Shown here: positions 9,012-17,949 of the stretch, one piece after another
Numbering within the stretch: the stretch's first letter is position 1
Layout: every line of letters begins with the position of its first letter
Source: Natrarchaeobius halalkaliphilus
GTDB taxonomy: Archaea; Halobacteriota; Halobacteria; Halobacteriales; Natrialbaceae
DNA length: 64,000 nt
Direction of reading: 5' to 3'
NCBI RefSeq assembly: GCF_003841485.1
Contig: NZ_REFY01000002.1
Coordinates: forward strand, 248,001-312,000
Notes under the pieces: model-generated
Told to the model about the DNA's origin: nothing
What the model saw: only the letters and a program-made list of their open reading frames with translations
Databases searched by the model: none
Position numbers and translations under genes: made by a program

Positions 9012-9656
9012 ATGAGTCTGGTCGCGGAGTTCGAAGCACGGTCGCCCCGGTTTCTCCTCGGATCGACGCTCGAGGCGATGCCGTCGCTCGCCGTCGACCT
9101 CGAGCGACAGTACGCGCTGGATCCGAAGCGACCGATTGCGTTCTGCTGGGTCCGCGCTCGAAATCGGAACCGACTCGAGTCGGCTCTCGATAGCGACCGG
9201 ACGGTCAACGAGTTCGAACGAATCTGTCACCGCGAGGATCGAACGCTGTACCGACTGCGCCAGGCCGGCTCCGGTGTCCAGGCGTATCGGCGGTGGGTTT
9301 CAGATGGCGGGCAATTGCTCGAGTGTCGCGCCTCCGAAGGGGGGTGGGTAATCGAGATGCGATTTCCCGATCGGGAGTCGTTCGTTCGGTATCACACGTT
9401 TCTCGAGGACGAACGCGTGGAGTTCGAACTCCTGCGACTGGCCGACGGTACTGACGTCGTCAGCTCTCACGCCTCCAGAACGGTGACGGAGTCCCAGCGG
9501 GAGGCACTCGAGATCGCCCACGAGTACGGCTTTTTCGACGTACCCCGCGGGACGGATCTGGCGACGATCGCGGATCACCTCGGAATCTCGACGCAGGCGG
9601 TCAGCGAGCGGCTCCGCCGTGGACAGGCTCGGCTGGTCGAGAACTACGTCTGTTGA
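9012..9656 (+). CDS. HTH-10 (Bat-like) transcriptional regulator
   Basis: 214 aa from ATG 9012. The C-terminal 50 residues are the HTH-10 domain of bacterioopsin-activator-like proteins: TESQREALEIAHEYGFFDVP, then TDLATIADHLGISTQAVSER and LRRGQARLVENYV. The N-terminal about 140 residues match the BAT sensory half without PAS or GAF. Like most of its class it should bind DNA as a one-component regulator; no ligand is known. It is tail-to-tail (50 bp) with a second HTH-10 gene. Confidence 0.88.
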   Translation: MSLVAEFEARSPRFLLGSTLEAMPSLAVDLERQYALDPKRPIAFCWVRARNRNRLESALDSDRTVNEFERICHREDRTLYRLRQAGSGVQAYRRWVSDGGQLLECRASEGGWVIEMRFPDRESFVRYHTFLEDERVEFELLRLADGTDVVSSHASRTVTESQREALEIAHEYGFFDVPRGTDLATIADHLGISTQAVSERLRRGQARLVENYVC

Positions 9657-9705
9657 AGCCGTCATCGGGCCGAACGTGGCTCAGCCGGTCGAACGGCGTG
9701 CTCAG

Positions 9706-10383
9706 TTAGCCCGAAAATTCGGCCTCGCTCAGCGCCAGGTTTCGCTCGATCCGCTGAAGATGTTCACCGACCGTTCCCGGCGAGATCTCGAGGCGGTCCG
9801 CGAGCTCTCGGTGGGTCGTCTCGCGCGGGATCTCGTAGTATCCGTCGCGGAGTGCGACCTCGAAGACGTCGCGCTGTCGAGGCGTCAGCGTCGGCCCGCC
9901 GCGACCGGGGTGGTCGTACTCGCCCGTCCGCTGGACGGTCAGATCGATTCCCTCGGGAAGCGCTGTGGCTGCGCGCTGGATCGCTTCGTTCGTTCCGATC
10001 ACCGTCACCTCGAGTCCGCAGCCGGTCCCTGCCCACTCTTCGGGTTCGATGTGTGCGATCGGCCAGTCGAGGACGATTTCGTGCTCTCGAAGGATCGCCA
10101 GCAGGTCGGTGACGGGGGCGACGCTACGGCAGGTGACGTAGGCGTGGCCGCGTCCGTTGCGTCCGGCGACGGCGTATTCGAGCGCGTCGGGTGCTCCGGC
10201 GAGCAACGACCGCCCGCACTCGAGATCGCCGCGGAGCTCGAGGAGTTCGACGTACCGGCGGTCGTCGACGAGGGTCAAGTCCCGGATCGCCCGGATGGAT
10301 ACCGCGTCGCTTCGGGCGAACGCCCCGTCTATCGAGTCGAGTTCGTCGGCGGTCCACGTCAGTACGACCGTCGCGTATCTCAT
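9706..10383 (-). CDS. HTH-10 (Bat-like) transcriptional regulator
   Basis: 225 aa. N-terminal half begins MRYATVVLTWTADELDSIDG; C-terminal HTH-10 domain reads LTPRQRDVFEVALRDGYYEI, then TTHRELADRLEISPGTVGEH and LQRIERNLALSE. It is head-to-head with the cytochrome P450 gene (103 bp between starts) and tail-to-tail with the other HTH-10 gene, so it is the obvious candidate regulator of the P450. No PAS, GAF or receiver domain is present. Confidence 0.87.
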   Translation of the reverse strand: MRYATVVLTWTADELDSIDGAFARSDAVSIRAIRDLTLVDDRRYVELLELRGDLECGRSLLAGAPDALEYAVAGRNGRGHAYVTCRSVAPVTDLLAILREHEIVLDWPIAHIEPEEWAGTGCGLEVTVIGTNEAIQRAATALPEGIDLTVQRTGEYDHPGRGGPTLTPRQRDVFEVALRDGYYEIPRETTHRELADRLEISPGTVGEHLQRIERNLALSEAEFSG

Positions 10384-10421
10384 CGGTTACTTTCGACGCT
10401 CATACCGGATCGGTCGGCCGG

Positions 10422-10432
10422 TTAATATAAAA
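10422..10432 (+). promoter_or_regulatory. TATA box of the P450 gene
   Basis: TTAATATAAAA is a near-ideal archaeal TATA element. It ends 54 bp before the P450 ATG, which would leave a leader of roughly 30 nt. It lies in the shared promoter region between the P450 and the divergent HTH-10 gene. Confidence 0.6.
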
Positions 10433-10486
10433 GCACCTCGTATGATCGGGGATAGACGCAGGTACTCGGCGGGCCGTTGTACTGAC

Positions 10487-11887
10487 ATGTTAGGCGACAC
10501 TCCCGCAGTGGACGAGGGGCGACCGCCGGGTCCAGACGGGTTGCCGATCATCGGAACCCAGCTTGCGTTCCTTCGGGATCCCTATGACTTCATGACGGGC
10601 GTCGCTCGAAAGTACGGTGACATCGCCCACTGGCGTGATTCCGGCGGTGACGTCTACCAGCTCAATCACCCGGCGTACATCGAGCAGGTGCTCGTCGGGA
10701 ACAACGAATCCTACGTCAAGGGAGCGACGTTTCAGAACATCCTCGGTCCGATCACGGGAAACGGTATTCTGAACAGCGAGGGCGAAGTCTGGCGACGAAA
10801 TCGTCACCGGATCCAGCCGGCGTTTCACCCCGATCGTATCCGGGAGTACGCCGAGATGATAACCGAGTTCACCGAAGACGTACTCGAGGACTGGCGCGAC
10901 GGCGAGACGCGGAACGTTCACGAGGACATGATGGAGCTGACCTTGAAAATCGTCGCACGGGCGCTGTTCGGTGCCGAGGTCGACGCACACGTCGACACCG
11001 TCGGCTCGGCACTCGAGGAGTTCATGCTGGCGACGGAGAACCTGGCGCATCTCGTGTTGCCGCCGTCGGTTCCGACGCCGGGCCGACTGCGGATTCGGCG
11101 GGCGCGAAAGAACCTCGACGAGGTCGTCTACCGGTTGATCGAGGAACGGCGAAGAAATCCGACGGAACACGACGTCATCTCGACGTTGCTCGATGCGGGC
11201 CACGGTGGTGACGGTCGGAGCGAAACCGCGGGTCGCGGCCCGACGGGGACCGAACGGGGAGTCGACGGAACGATGTCGACCGAACAGCTGAGAGACGAGG
11301 TCGTGACGCTCTTGCTCGCCGGACACGAGACGACCGCGCTGGCGCTGACGCTGACGTTCTATCTCCTTTCGAAAAACCCGGCGGCCGAGGAGACGCTCGT
11401 CACCGAACTCGAGGACGTCCTCGACGGCGAGACGCCGACGGTGGACGACCTCTCTGAGCTTTCGTACACCGAACGGGTCGTCGAGGAGTCGATGCGGCTC
11501 TATCCGCCGGTGCCGGGAGTCGTCCGCGAGCCGGTCAAGCCGGACGTGATCGGCGGCTACGAGATTCCGCCGGGATCGACGATCCGAATGCACCAGTGGG
11601 TCGTCCACCGGGATCCGCGGTGGTACGACGACCCGCTCGCGTTCCGCCCGGAGCGCTGGAGCGACGAGATGAAAGCCGACCTGCCGAAACTGGCGTACTT
11701 CCCGTTCGCCGCGGGTCCGCGGCGCTGTATCGGTGACCGGTTCGCGATGCTCGAGGCCCGCCTCATTCTCGCGGCGGTCTACCGGGAGTATCACCTCGAG
11801 GCCGTCCCCGGAACGGATCTCGATCTCATGGCGACGATCACGGCGCGTCCGAAACACGAGATTCCGATGACGATCCGGGAACGGTGA
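10487..11887 (+). CDS. Cytochrome P450
   Basis: 466 aa from ATG 10487. Signatures in order: proline-rich hinge GRPPGPDGLPIIG, the C-helix WRRNRHRIQPAFHP, the I-helix oxygen-binding LLLAGHETTALAL near 275, the K-helix EESMRLYPP (ExxR), the PERF-like FRPERW, and the heme loop FPFAAGPRRCIGDRFA with the thiolate Cys at 414. It is soluble, with no N-terminal membrane anchor. About 30 poorly conserved residues (GHGGDGRSETAGRG region) precede the I-helix. The substrate is unknown and no ferredoxin or reductase partner is adjacent. Related haloarchaeal P450s are widespread and of undefined role. Confidence 0.92.
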   Translation: MLGDTPAVDEGRPPGPDGLPIIGTQLAFLRDPYDFMTGVARKYGDIAHWRDSGGDVYQLNHPAYIEQVLVGNNESYVKGATFQNILGPITGNGILNSEGEVWRRNRHRIQPAFHPDRIREYAEMITEFTEDVLEDWRDGETRNVHEDMMELTLKIVARALFGAEVDAHVDTVGSALEEFMLATENLAHLVLPPSVPTPGRLRIRRARKNLDEVVYRLIEERRRNPTEHDVISTLLDAGHGGDGRSETAGRGPTGTERGVDGTMSTEQLRDEVVTLLLAGHETTALALTLTFYLLSKNPAAEETLVTELEDVLDGETPTVDDLSELSYTERVVEESMRLYPPVPGVVREPVKPDVIGGYEIPPGSTIRMHQWVVHRDPRWYDDPLAFRPERWSDEMKADLPKLAYFPFAAGPRRCIGDRFAMLEARLILAAVYREYHLEAVPGTDLDLMATITARPKHEIPMTIRER

Positions 11888-12125
11888 GTTGCGGATCGCT
11901 GTGAGGACCGACAGCTGTCCGTATCAGTCGTCTCGAGCGAGTCGAAATCGGGGGGAACGGTAGTTCCCGCCGGTCACGCCGTGCATGATCGCTCAGAAGT
12001 GGGAAGGGGTACGATGGCAGGGATTCGTGCGTGTATGGCGCAGGTGATGATGTGGATTCCCTGCCTGCATTCTGATACCGCCCGGACGCCCATAGCCGTG
12101 ATGCCAAAGCACAATGGTATCGGCG

Positions 12126-12338
12126 TCACTCGTCTCCGTCGCCGCTCCGCGGGAGATCGTCCCGCCGGGAGACGTAGATCGGGACGACGATGATCCCCCC
12201 GGCGGGGACGAGGATTCCGAACACGTACACCAGTGGATTCTCGAGGGCGAGGCGTCTGGCGTCGACGTAGACCAAAAGCGCGATCGGAACCTGAACGACG
12301 AGAAACGCGTTGAACAGCAGGGCCGCGAGATCGGACAT
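12126..12338 (-). CDS. Small membrane protein, two transmembrane segments
   Basis: 70 aa. Two hydrophobic helices (about 6-24 and 35-55) joined by YVDARRLALENPL, ending in a charged tail RRDDLPRSGDGDE. The pattern resembles short haloarchaeal phospholipase D-nuclease N-terminal-like membrane proteins, but no motif is decisive. It is co-directional with the antiporter 48 bp upstream and may share its transcript. Confidence 0.7.
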   Translation of the reverse strand: MSDLAALLFNAFLVVQVPIALLVYVDARRLALENPLVYVFGILVPAGGIIVVPIYVSRRDDLPRSGDGDE

Positions 12339-12386
12339 GAGGTGAAACGTTACCGTCCGCGAGCAAAAGCGCTCGGGAAGTGTGTG

Positions 12387-14516
12387 TCAGTCGAATCGGA
12401 AGAACTGTCGGTCGTCGTCCTGGACGTCGGTGGCTGGATAGACGACGACGAAGTTGCCGTCGGTGACACTCGAGATGCGGCTGGGCAGACGTTGTAACTG
12501 CGGGTGCCAGCCGACGTCGCTTCGGCGGGAGCTCAGACAGACGACGAGGTCGGTCGGCCGGCGCTCCTCGCGCAGTTGCTGGAGCAACTCGTCCCAGCCG
12601 CCGATCCGACCGAACGTTCCGGGCGCTTCGGGATCGATACCGTCGAACCGCCGTTCGATCGGTCGGGTGGCGTCGTCGACGACGAGTCCGCGAACGGGTG
12701 CGACCGTCCGCCGAGAGACGAGTTTGACGGTGTGGAGCGCTTCGTCGATACCGTCGTTGTCGACGATTCCCGGCGGAACCACGAGGAGGATTCGGTCGGT
12801 CGTGTTGAGGGGTGTGCGAATTCGTCCGACGAGCGCGAGCTGTGTGGTGCGATCTAGCACCTGGTCGATGACGTGTCCGAACGTCGCCTGCGTCCGGGAG
12901 CGCGCGCCGTCCCAGCCGATGACGAGCGTCGTGATTCGGTTATCCAGAACCGACCGAACGATGCCGGACGCGACGTTGTGATCGACGCGGGTGTGAGTTT
13001 CGATCGAAATTTCCGCACCGGAGGCGTACGATTCGACCCCCTCGAGCATCGCCTCCGCCTCGGCCACGTCAGCCTGCGTCCGCGAGTAGCCACTCGGCCT
13101 GACGACCGAGACGGTGTGGATCGGCTCCTCGGATCGGTCGTCGCGGATCGACAGCGCCAGATCCAGCAGCGACTCCCGGTACGTCGATCCCCTCGAGATC
13201 GGAACGAGAACCCGCTGTGGGGCCGCAGTCGGGTCGTAGGGCTCTCGATCGCGGGCGCGAACGAGAGCGCTCCCGGCGCGGTCGACGACGGCGGGGCTGA
13301 ACAGGCTCACCACCAGGATCATCAGTACGACGGCGTTGATCATGTGCTGGCCGAAGCCGGGAACGCCGGCGTCGAAGCCGATCTGGACGATCGCGAGAGC
13401 GGCGGCCGCCTGTCCGACGGAGAGGCCGAAGATACCCAGCACTTCCTCGCGACCGTAGCCGTACAGCCGTCCGGTTGCCCACGCGGCGGCGTACTTGGTG
13501 ACGACGACCATGAGGATCAGTGAGAGCGCGAGCCCGATCGTCTCGAGGCCCTCGAGGAGGACCCGGACGTCGACGAGCATTCCGACGGAGAGCAAGAAAA
13601 AGGGGATGAACAGCGCGTTGCCGACGAACTGAATCCGGTTCATCAACGGCCCGGTCTCCGGAACGAGGCGATTGAGCGCGAGGCCGGCGAGAAAGGCTCC
13701 GACGATGTGTTCGACGCCGACGAGTTCGGCGAGCGCGGCACAGACGAACAGGACGGACAGCACGAACAGGAACTCGAAGTAGCTCTCCTCGGAGTGGATT
13801 CGGAAGAACCACCGGCCGATGCGGGGGACGAGCACCCAGACGCCGACGAAGAACGCCGACAGCCCGATCGCCAAACCGAGCCAGAACGCGGCGTCGAGGG
13901 TTCCGCCGACGGCCGCGATCACGACGGCGAGGACGAGCAGCGCGAGCGTATCGGTCAGGATGGTTCCGCCGACGGTCACCGTCATCGCTTCGTTTTTCGC
14001 GAGACCGAACTGGGTGACGACGGGATACGCCAGTAGCGTGTGCGAGGCGAATATCGCGGCGAACAGCGACGCCGCGGGAAGCGTGAACTCGAGGACGATC
14101 ACCCCGACGACGGTGCCGACGATCTGGGGGATCACGAACGAGAGCACCCCGAACACCACGCTTCGCTCGCTGTACTCGACGAACCGGTTGAGATCGATCT
14201 CGAGGGCGGCGACGAACAGGAGATAGATCAGTCCGACCTCCCCCAGTAGCTGGATCGTCTCGTCCCGCTCGAGGAGGGCAAGCCCGTTCGGACCGATCGC
14301 CGCCCCCGCGAGGATGATCCCGACGATACCGGGCAGCCGATACCGTTTGAGCACGAGCGGCGCGACCAGAAAGATCACCACCGCGAGCCCGAAGACGAGG
14401 ATCGGATCGTCGAACGGCGGCGAGTGCGGCGACTCGAGCGCGGCCATCGCTTCGGGCGTGGAGAATCCGTCGCTCCAGTGCGGGAGCACCATCGTGGTCT
14501 CCTGAGGGGAGTTCAT
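12387..14516 (-). CDS. CPA2/KefB-type cation:proton antiporter with C-terminal UspA-like region
   Basis: 709 aa from ATG 14516; ATGs at 14567 and 14492 are also possible. Residues about 35-430 hold 12-13 membrane helices of the Na+/H+ exchanger fold, including RYRLPGIVGIILAGAAIGP, ALEIDLNRF and HIVGAFLAGLALNR. The soluble remainder begins APQRVLVPISRGSTYRE and has two Usp-like repeats (VLVPIS, LVIGWDGARSRTQATFGHVI). Such fusions exchange K+ or Na+ for protons, with the Usp part possibly binding nucleotide. Monovalent-cation balance is central in halophiles. The ion specificity is not visible. Confidence 0.86.
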   Translation of the reverse strand: MNSPQETTMVLPHWSDGFSTPEAMAALESPHSPPFDDPILVFGLAVVIFLVAPLVLKRYRLPGIVGIILAGAAIGPNGLALLERDETIQLLGEVGLIYLLFVAALEIDLNRFVEYSERSVVFGVLSFVIPQIVGTVVGVIVLEFTLPAASLFAAIFASHTLLAYPVVTQFGLAKNEAMTVTVGGTILTDTLALLVLAVVIAAVGGTLDAAFWLGLAIGLSAFFVGVWVLVPRIGRWFFRIHSEESYFEFLFVLSVLFVCAALAELVGVEHIVGAFLAGLALNRLVPETGPLMNRIQFVGNALFIPFFLLSVGMLVDVRVLLEGLETIGLALSLILMVVVTKYAAAWATGRLYGYGREEVLGIFGLSVGQAAAALAIVQIGFDAGVPGFGQHMINAVVLMILVVSLFSPAVVDRAGSALVRARDREPYDPTAAPQRVLVPISRGSTYRESLLDLALSIRDDRSEEPIHTVSVVRPSGYSRTQADVAEAEAMLEGVESYASGAEISIETHTRVDHNVASGIVRSVLDNRITTLVIGWDGARSRTQATFGHVIDQVLDRTTQLALVGRIRTPLNTTDRILLVVPPGIVDNDGIDEALHTVKLVSRRTVAPVRGLVVDDATRPIERRFDGIDPEAPGTFGRIGGWDELLQQLREERRPTDLVVCLSSRRSDVGWHPQLQRLPSRISSVTDGNFVVVYPATDVQDDDRQFFRFD

Positions 14517-14648
14517 CGACGACCAGACGCCGCTGGCTCTCATCGACGGACCGGTGGTTCCGACCACGCGCCCGCTAATCAGTAGGCAGCGAGTACGCGT
14601 TCCGAGGCCACCCGTACCCTTACCTTAGTGAGGTGCATAGGGGAATCG

Positions 14649-14972
14649 ATGACAGTCACGGTCCGGTACACCTGTCCACACTGTGATGCGGTCACCAGCG
14701 TCGAGCGCGAGCCGGACCTGGCGGATCGGTCGGTCACGGCGCTCTCTCAGCCGGGCTGGGAGTACGCAGCGCCCGGCGACGACGACCTCGAGTCGGCGGA
14801 CGGAATCGCGTTCGTCTGCGGCGAGGACGGACCGGTCACCGACCTCGAGGAAGAGCCGGTCGAGGGCTGTGGGCGGCCCTTTTTCCTCAATTTCGTACGC
14901 TACGAACGGGGCGTCGAACTCGAGCCGAACCCGCCGACGTACGGCGGCCCGCGGTTCGATTTCGTGGAGTAG
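14649..14972 (+). CDS. Hypothetical protein with an N-terminal CxxC
   Basis: 107 aa from ATG 14649, preceded by CTTACCTTAG, a weak TATA-like element. RYTCPHCDAVTSV gives one CxxC; other cysteines (FVCGED, GCGRPFFLNF) could complete a zinc site. The rest is acidic. I do not recognise the family. It is an isolated gene between the antiporter and mrp. Confidence 0.65.
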   Translation: MTVTVRYTCPHCDAVTSVEREPDLADRSVTALSQPGWEYAAPGDDDLESADGIAFVCGEDGPVTDLEEEPVEGCGRPFFLNFVRYERGVELEPNPPTYGGPRFDFVE

Positions 14973-15118
14973 TCACCCGGTAATTTGCCGAGTATCTACC
15001 GATTAGGCATCTGCAACCAATACTTCGATTTTCGAAGTAATGGCGGCAATGGCGAACGCGGAGGGGATGCGTTTCTCGCGAACACAACCCTTTTCGACGC
15101 CCAGCAGTACCTACGACC

Positions 15119-16192
15119 ATGGACGAAGACGCCGTTCTCGAGCGCCTCCGGTCGGTCGAGGACCCGGAGCTTGGCGACGACATCGTGTCGCTCGGACTCG
15201 TCAACGAGATCGCGGTCGACGGAGAGGCGGTCACGATCGACCTCGCACTCGGTGCGCCGTACTCCCCGACGGAGTCCGATATCGCCGGCGAGATCCGCGA
15301 GCTGCTCCTGTCGGAGGGACTCGAGCCCGACCTCACGGCGAGCATCCCGGATCGTGACGAAGTCTCGAGCGAAGAACAGGTCCTCCCGAACGTCAAGAAC
15401 GTCATCGCCGTCGCCTCGGGCAAAGGTGGCGTCGGCAAGTCGACCGTCGCGGTCAACCTCGCGGCGGGTCTCTCGCAGCTGGGTGCCCGCGTCGGCCTCT
15501 TCGACGCGGACGTCTACGGCCCGAACGTACCCCGAATGGTCGACGCCGACGAGCCGCCGATGGCCACCGAGGACGAAACCCTCGTCCCGCCCGAGAAGTA
15601 CGGCGTGAAGCTGATGAGCATGGCCTTTCTCACCGGCGAGGACGATCCAGTCATCTGGCGCGGGCCGATGGTCCACAAGGTCATCACGCAACTCACCGAG
15701 GACGTCGAGTGGGGCCACCTCGATTACCTCGTGGTCGATCTCCCGCCGGGGACGGGCGACACCCAGTTGACGATGCTCCAGACGATGCCCGTCACGGGCG
15801 CGGTGATCGTCACGACGCCCCAGGGCGTCGCACTGGACGACGCCCGCAAGGGCCTCGAGATGTTCGCCAAACACGACACCGTCGTGCTCGGGATCACCGA
15901 GAACATGTCGACGTTCGCCTGTCCCGACTGTGGCGGCGAACACGACATCTTCGGCTCCGGCGGCGGCGAGGAGTTCGCCGCCACCCACGAGATGCCGTTC
16001 CTCGGTTCGATTCCGCTCGACCCGTCCGTCCGGGAGGGCGGCGACGGCGGCAAACCGACGGTGCTCGAAGAGGGCGAGACGAGCGACGCGCTCCGGTCGA
16101 TCACCGAGAACGTCGCCAACAACACGGGAATCGTCCACAGACGAGGCGTTTCGAGGTCCACCGGTCGCCGGTCGCCGTCGCCCGAACGATGA
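15119..16192 (+). CDS. Mrp/NBP35-family iron-sulfur carrier ATPase
   Basis: 357 aa. The N-terminal 80 residues are a MIP18 (DUF59) domain (LRSVEDPELGDDIVSLGLV). The ParA/Mrp NTPase follows: deviant Walker A SGKGGVGKST at 100-109, FDADVYGPNVPRM, and VVDLPPGTGDTQLT. A conserved CPDC pair in FACPDCGGEHDIFG is the bridging Fe-S site of dimeric Mrp. It assembles and delivers [4Fe-4S] clusters in the cytoplasm. The 55-aa gene after it starts inside its stop codon (ATGA). Confidence 0.92.
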   Translation: MDEDAVLERLRSVEDPELGDDIVSLGLVNEIAVDGEAVTIDLALGAPYSPTESDIAGEIRELLLSEGLEPDLTASIPDRDEVSSEEQVLPNVKNVIAVASGKGGVGKSTVAVNLAAGLSQLGARVGLFDADVYGPNVPRMVDADEPPMATEDETLVPPEKYGVKLMSMAFLTGEDDPVIWRGPMVHKVITQLTEDVEWGHLDYLVVDLPPGTGDTQLTMLQTMPVTGAVIVTTPQGVALDDARKGLEMFAKHDTVVLGITENMSTFACPDCGGEHDIFGSGGGEEFAATHEMPFLGSIPLDPSVREGGDGGKPTVLEEGETSDALRSITENVANNTGIVHRRGVSRSTGRRSPSPER

Positions 16193-16356
16193 CCGACGAC
16201 GTCCGGGGCGAAACGAGCGAGAGCAAACAGCTCGCGAACGTCCCGTATCGGACGAGCGACCTCTACGCCGAGGACGAGCGGACGACGCCCGAAGAGCTCA
16301 TCCGCAACGTGAAATTCATTCTCGAGGTCGCCGAACGCGGCGGGCTCGATCGATAG
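16189..16356 (+). CDS. 55-aa conserved-looking protein coupled to Mrp
   Basis: 55 aa; its ATG overlaps the TGA of mrp by 4 bases (ATGA), so translation is probably coupled. The sequence is hydrophilic, with TSDLYAEDERTTPEELIRNV and a short C-terminal helix FILEVAERGG. No cysteines. The overlap implies a shared job or at least a shared mRNA with the Fe-S carrier; the function is unknown. Confidence 0.7.
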   Translation: MTDDVRGETSESKQLANVPYRTSDLYAEDERTTPEELIRNVKFILEVAERGGLDR

Positions 16357-16426
16357 CTAGCTCCGGTCGTCGTCGACAGCCACCAGCAGTCGCGTCGCTT
16401 TTGGTACCCCGCGCCGAGACTCGAGT

Positions 16427-17089
16427 GTGGACGCGAATCAGCGAACTCGAGCGAACCCGTTCAACATGGACGAAGCGTGTCGGAACTGTCCCGACCTCTG
16501 TGAGACGCGAACGCGGGTCGTCCACGGCTACGGCGACGTCGGCGCGGACTTCCTGTTCGTTGGCGAACGACCGACGCCGGAAGCCGACGAAACGGGAGTT
16601 CCGCTCGTCGGCACGCTCGAGACGACCGACGACGAGCGCGCCGAGTCGACGGCGGACGGACTCCGACGAATCCTCGAGCGACTCGCGCTGTGTGACGCCA
16701 CGTCGCCCTCGGAGCGGCCGAAACTCGAGAACGTCTACCTGACGAATCTCACGCGCTGTCGCGATCCGGACCGAGCGCCGACGGACGAGGAGGTCGACAG
16801 CTGCGAGCCCTACCTCAACGCCGAGATCCGAATGATCAACCCCGAGGTCATCGTTCCCGTCGGGGACCGAGCACTTCGCGAGATCGCCACCGAATATACG
16901 ACGACCGCGGCCGACGATCTCGCGTTTCCCGATGCTCACGCGACGACGATCCGCGGTCGCGGGTTCGCGCTCGTCCCGATGGTCGACCCGCGAGCGCAGA
17001 CCGACGACCAGACCCAGGACTGGCTCGAGCACTTCGCGGCGCTGATGGCCTCGGACTACCGCCAGACGAAAGGACGACGGGAGCGGTAA
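16427..17089 (+). CDS. Uracil-DNA glycosylase-like Fe-S protein (UDG family 4/5-like)
   Basis: 220 aa from GTG 16427. FLFVGERPTPEADETGVPLV is the family's GExPG...G-x-PF motif. The N-terminal EACRNCPDLC pair together with the TRC...SC pair (14 residues between) matches the [4Fe-4S] ligand pattern of family-4 enzymes. The later IVPVGDRALREI strand is normal. The C-terminal active-site motif (usually HPS/HPA) reads LVPMVDPRAQ instead, so catalysis on uracil is not assured. A repair role is plausible but unproven. Confidence 0.75.
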   Translation: MDANQRTRANPFNMDEACRNCPDLCETRTRVVHGYGDVGADFLFVGERPTPEADETGVPLVGTLETTDDERAESTADGLRRILERLALCDATSPSERPKLENVYLTNLTRCRDPDRAPTDEEVDSCEPYLNAEIRMINPEVIVPVGDRALREIATEYTTTAADDLAFPDAHATTIRGRGFALVPMVDPRAQTDDQTQDWLEHFAALMASDYRQTKGRRER

Positions 17090-17141
17090 CTGATCGCTCT
17101 CGCGGCCGGTTCACGCTCCCGTCCATCTCTATTGCACCCGG

Positions 17142-17357
17142 CTACCAGTAGGGGGTTCGCCGTCGCACCGATCGCGTACCGAGAGCGATCAGCCCCGCGA
17201 CCACGGCGGTCGCGACGGCGAGCGTCCCGACCGTCGGTGCGAGCAGTTCGTCCGGCGACTCGAGTACCGATCCACCCGCAAAGCCGTAGATGCCGGCGAG
17301 CACCACCACGAGAACGCCGATCGAACCGAGTGCGCCGGCGACCGTTCGCCCGTTCAT
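17142..17357 (-). CDS. Small membrane protein, two transmembrane segments
   Basis: 71 aa from ATG 17357: NGRTVAGALGSIGVLVVVLA, then LESPDELLAPTVGTLAVATA and a basic tail TRSVRRRTPYW. Two hydrophobic helices separated by a short acidic loop. No recognised family. It is convergent with the UDG-like gene and divergent from the DUF5788-like gene. Confidence 0.6.
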   Translation of the reverse strand: MNGRTVAGALGSIGVLVVVLAGIYGFAGGSVLESPDELLAPTVGTLAVATAVVAGLIALGTRSVRRRTPYW

Positions 17358-17469
17358 GCGCCGTTCGACGTGGCGCTCGATAGTAGTTGTTTGGCGAGGA
17401 GGCGACTCGACTGGTCTTTGACCACCACGCTCGAGTGAGAGTTCAGGTTCGATGTGAGACACCGCACGC

Positions 17470-17949
17470 GTGACTACACTTTTGCCGATCAACACCCTAC
17501 GACGAATCGTGCAAGAGTACGAGCGAAAGCAGTTGCTCGAGCGCGTCGAGCGCGAGAGCGCGACCGTCGGCGCGGATATCCCGGAGACGATCACCGTCCA
17601 GGGCGAGGAGATCGACCTTCGGACGTTCGTCTTCGAGATCAAACGCCGCGAGACGGTTCCGCCCGGCGAACGCGACCGCGTCGAACGGGCCAAACGAAAC
17701 CTGCGACGGGAACGAACCGACCGACTCGAGCGAATCGAGGACGGACCGATCTCGCGCGAGGAGGGGGAGACGCTCGCCAGGGACGTCATCGGCATCGACC
17801 GGGCGCTCAACGCCCTCGAGAACCTGGGTCAGACCGACCTGGAACGGGAACAACAGACACAGCAGGCCGCGGACACCAAACGCTGGATGTCGTTCCTCGA
17901 GAAGGCCCTCGGGCGCGCGGACGACGCCGGCGCACGGAGGGGGCGCTGA
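17470..17949 (+). CDS. DUF5788-like haloarchaeal protein
   Basis: 159 aa from GTG 17470; a second GTG at 17509 (protein beginning VQEYERKQLLERVERES) may be the true start, since CACTTTTGCC at about 17477 would serve as its promoter. The protein is rich in Arg and Glu and helical: TFVFEIKRRETVPPGERDRV, GIDRALNALENLGQTDLE. I recall this family beside PolX in haloarchaea. Its stop overlaps the polX ATG by one base, so the two are co-translated. The function is unknown; a role in repair follows only from the neighbour. Confidence 0.75.
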   Translation: MTTLLPINTLRRIVQEYERKQLLERVERESATVGADIPETITVQGEEIDLRTFVFEIKRRETVPPGERDRVERAKRNLRRERTDRLERIEDGPISREEGETLARDVIGIDRALNALENLGQTDLEREQQTQQAADTKRWMSFLEKALGRADDAGARRGR

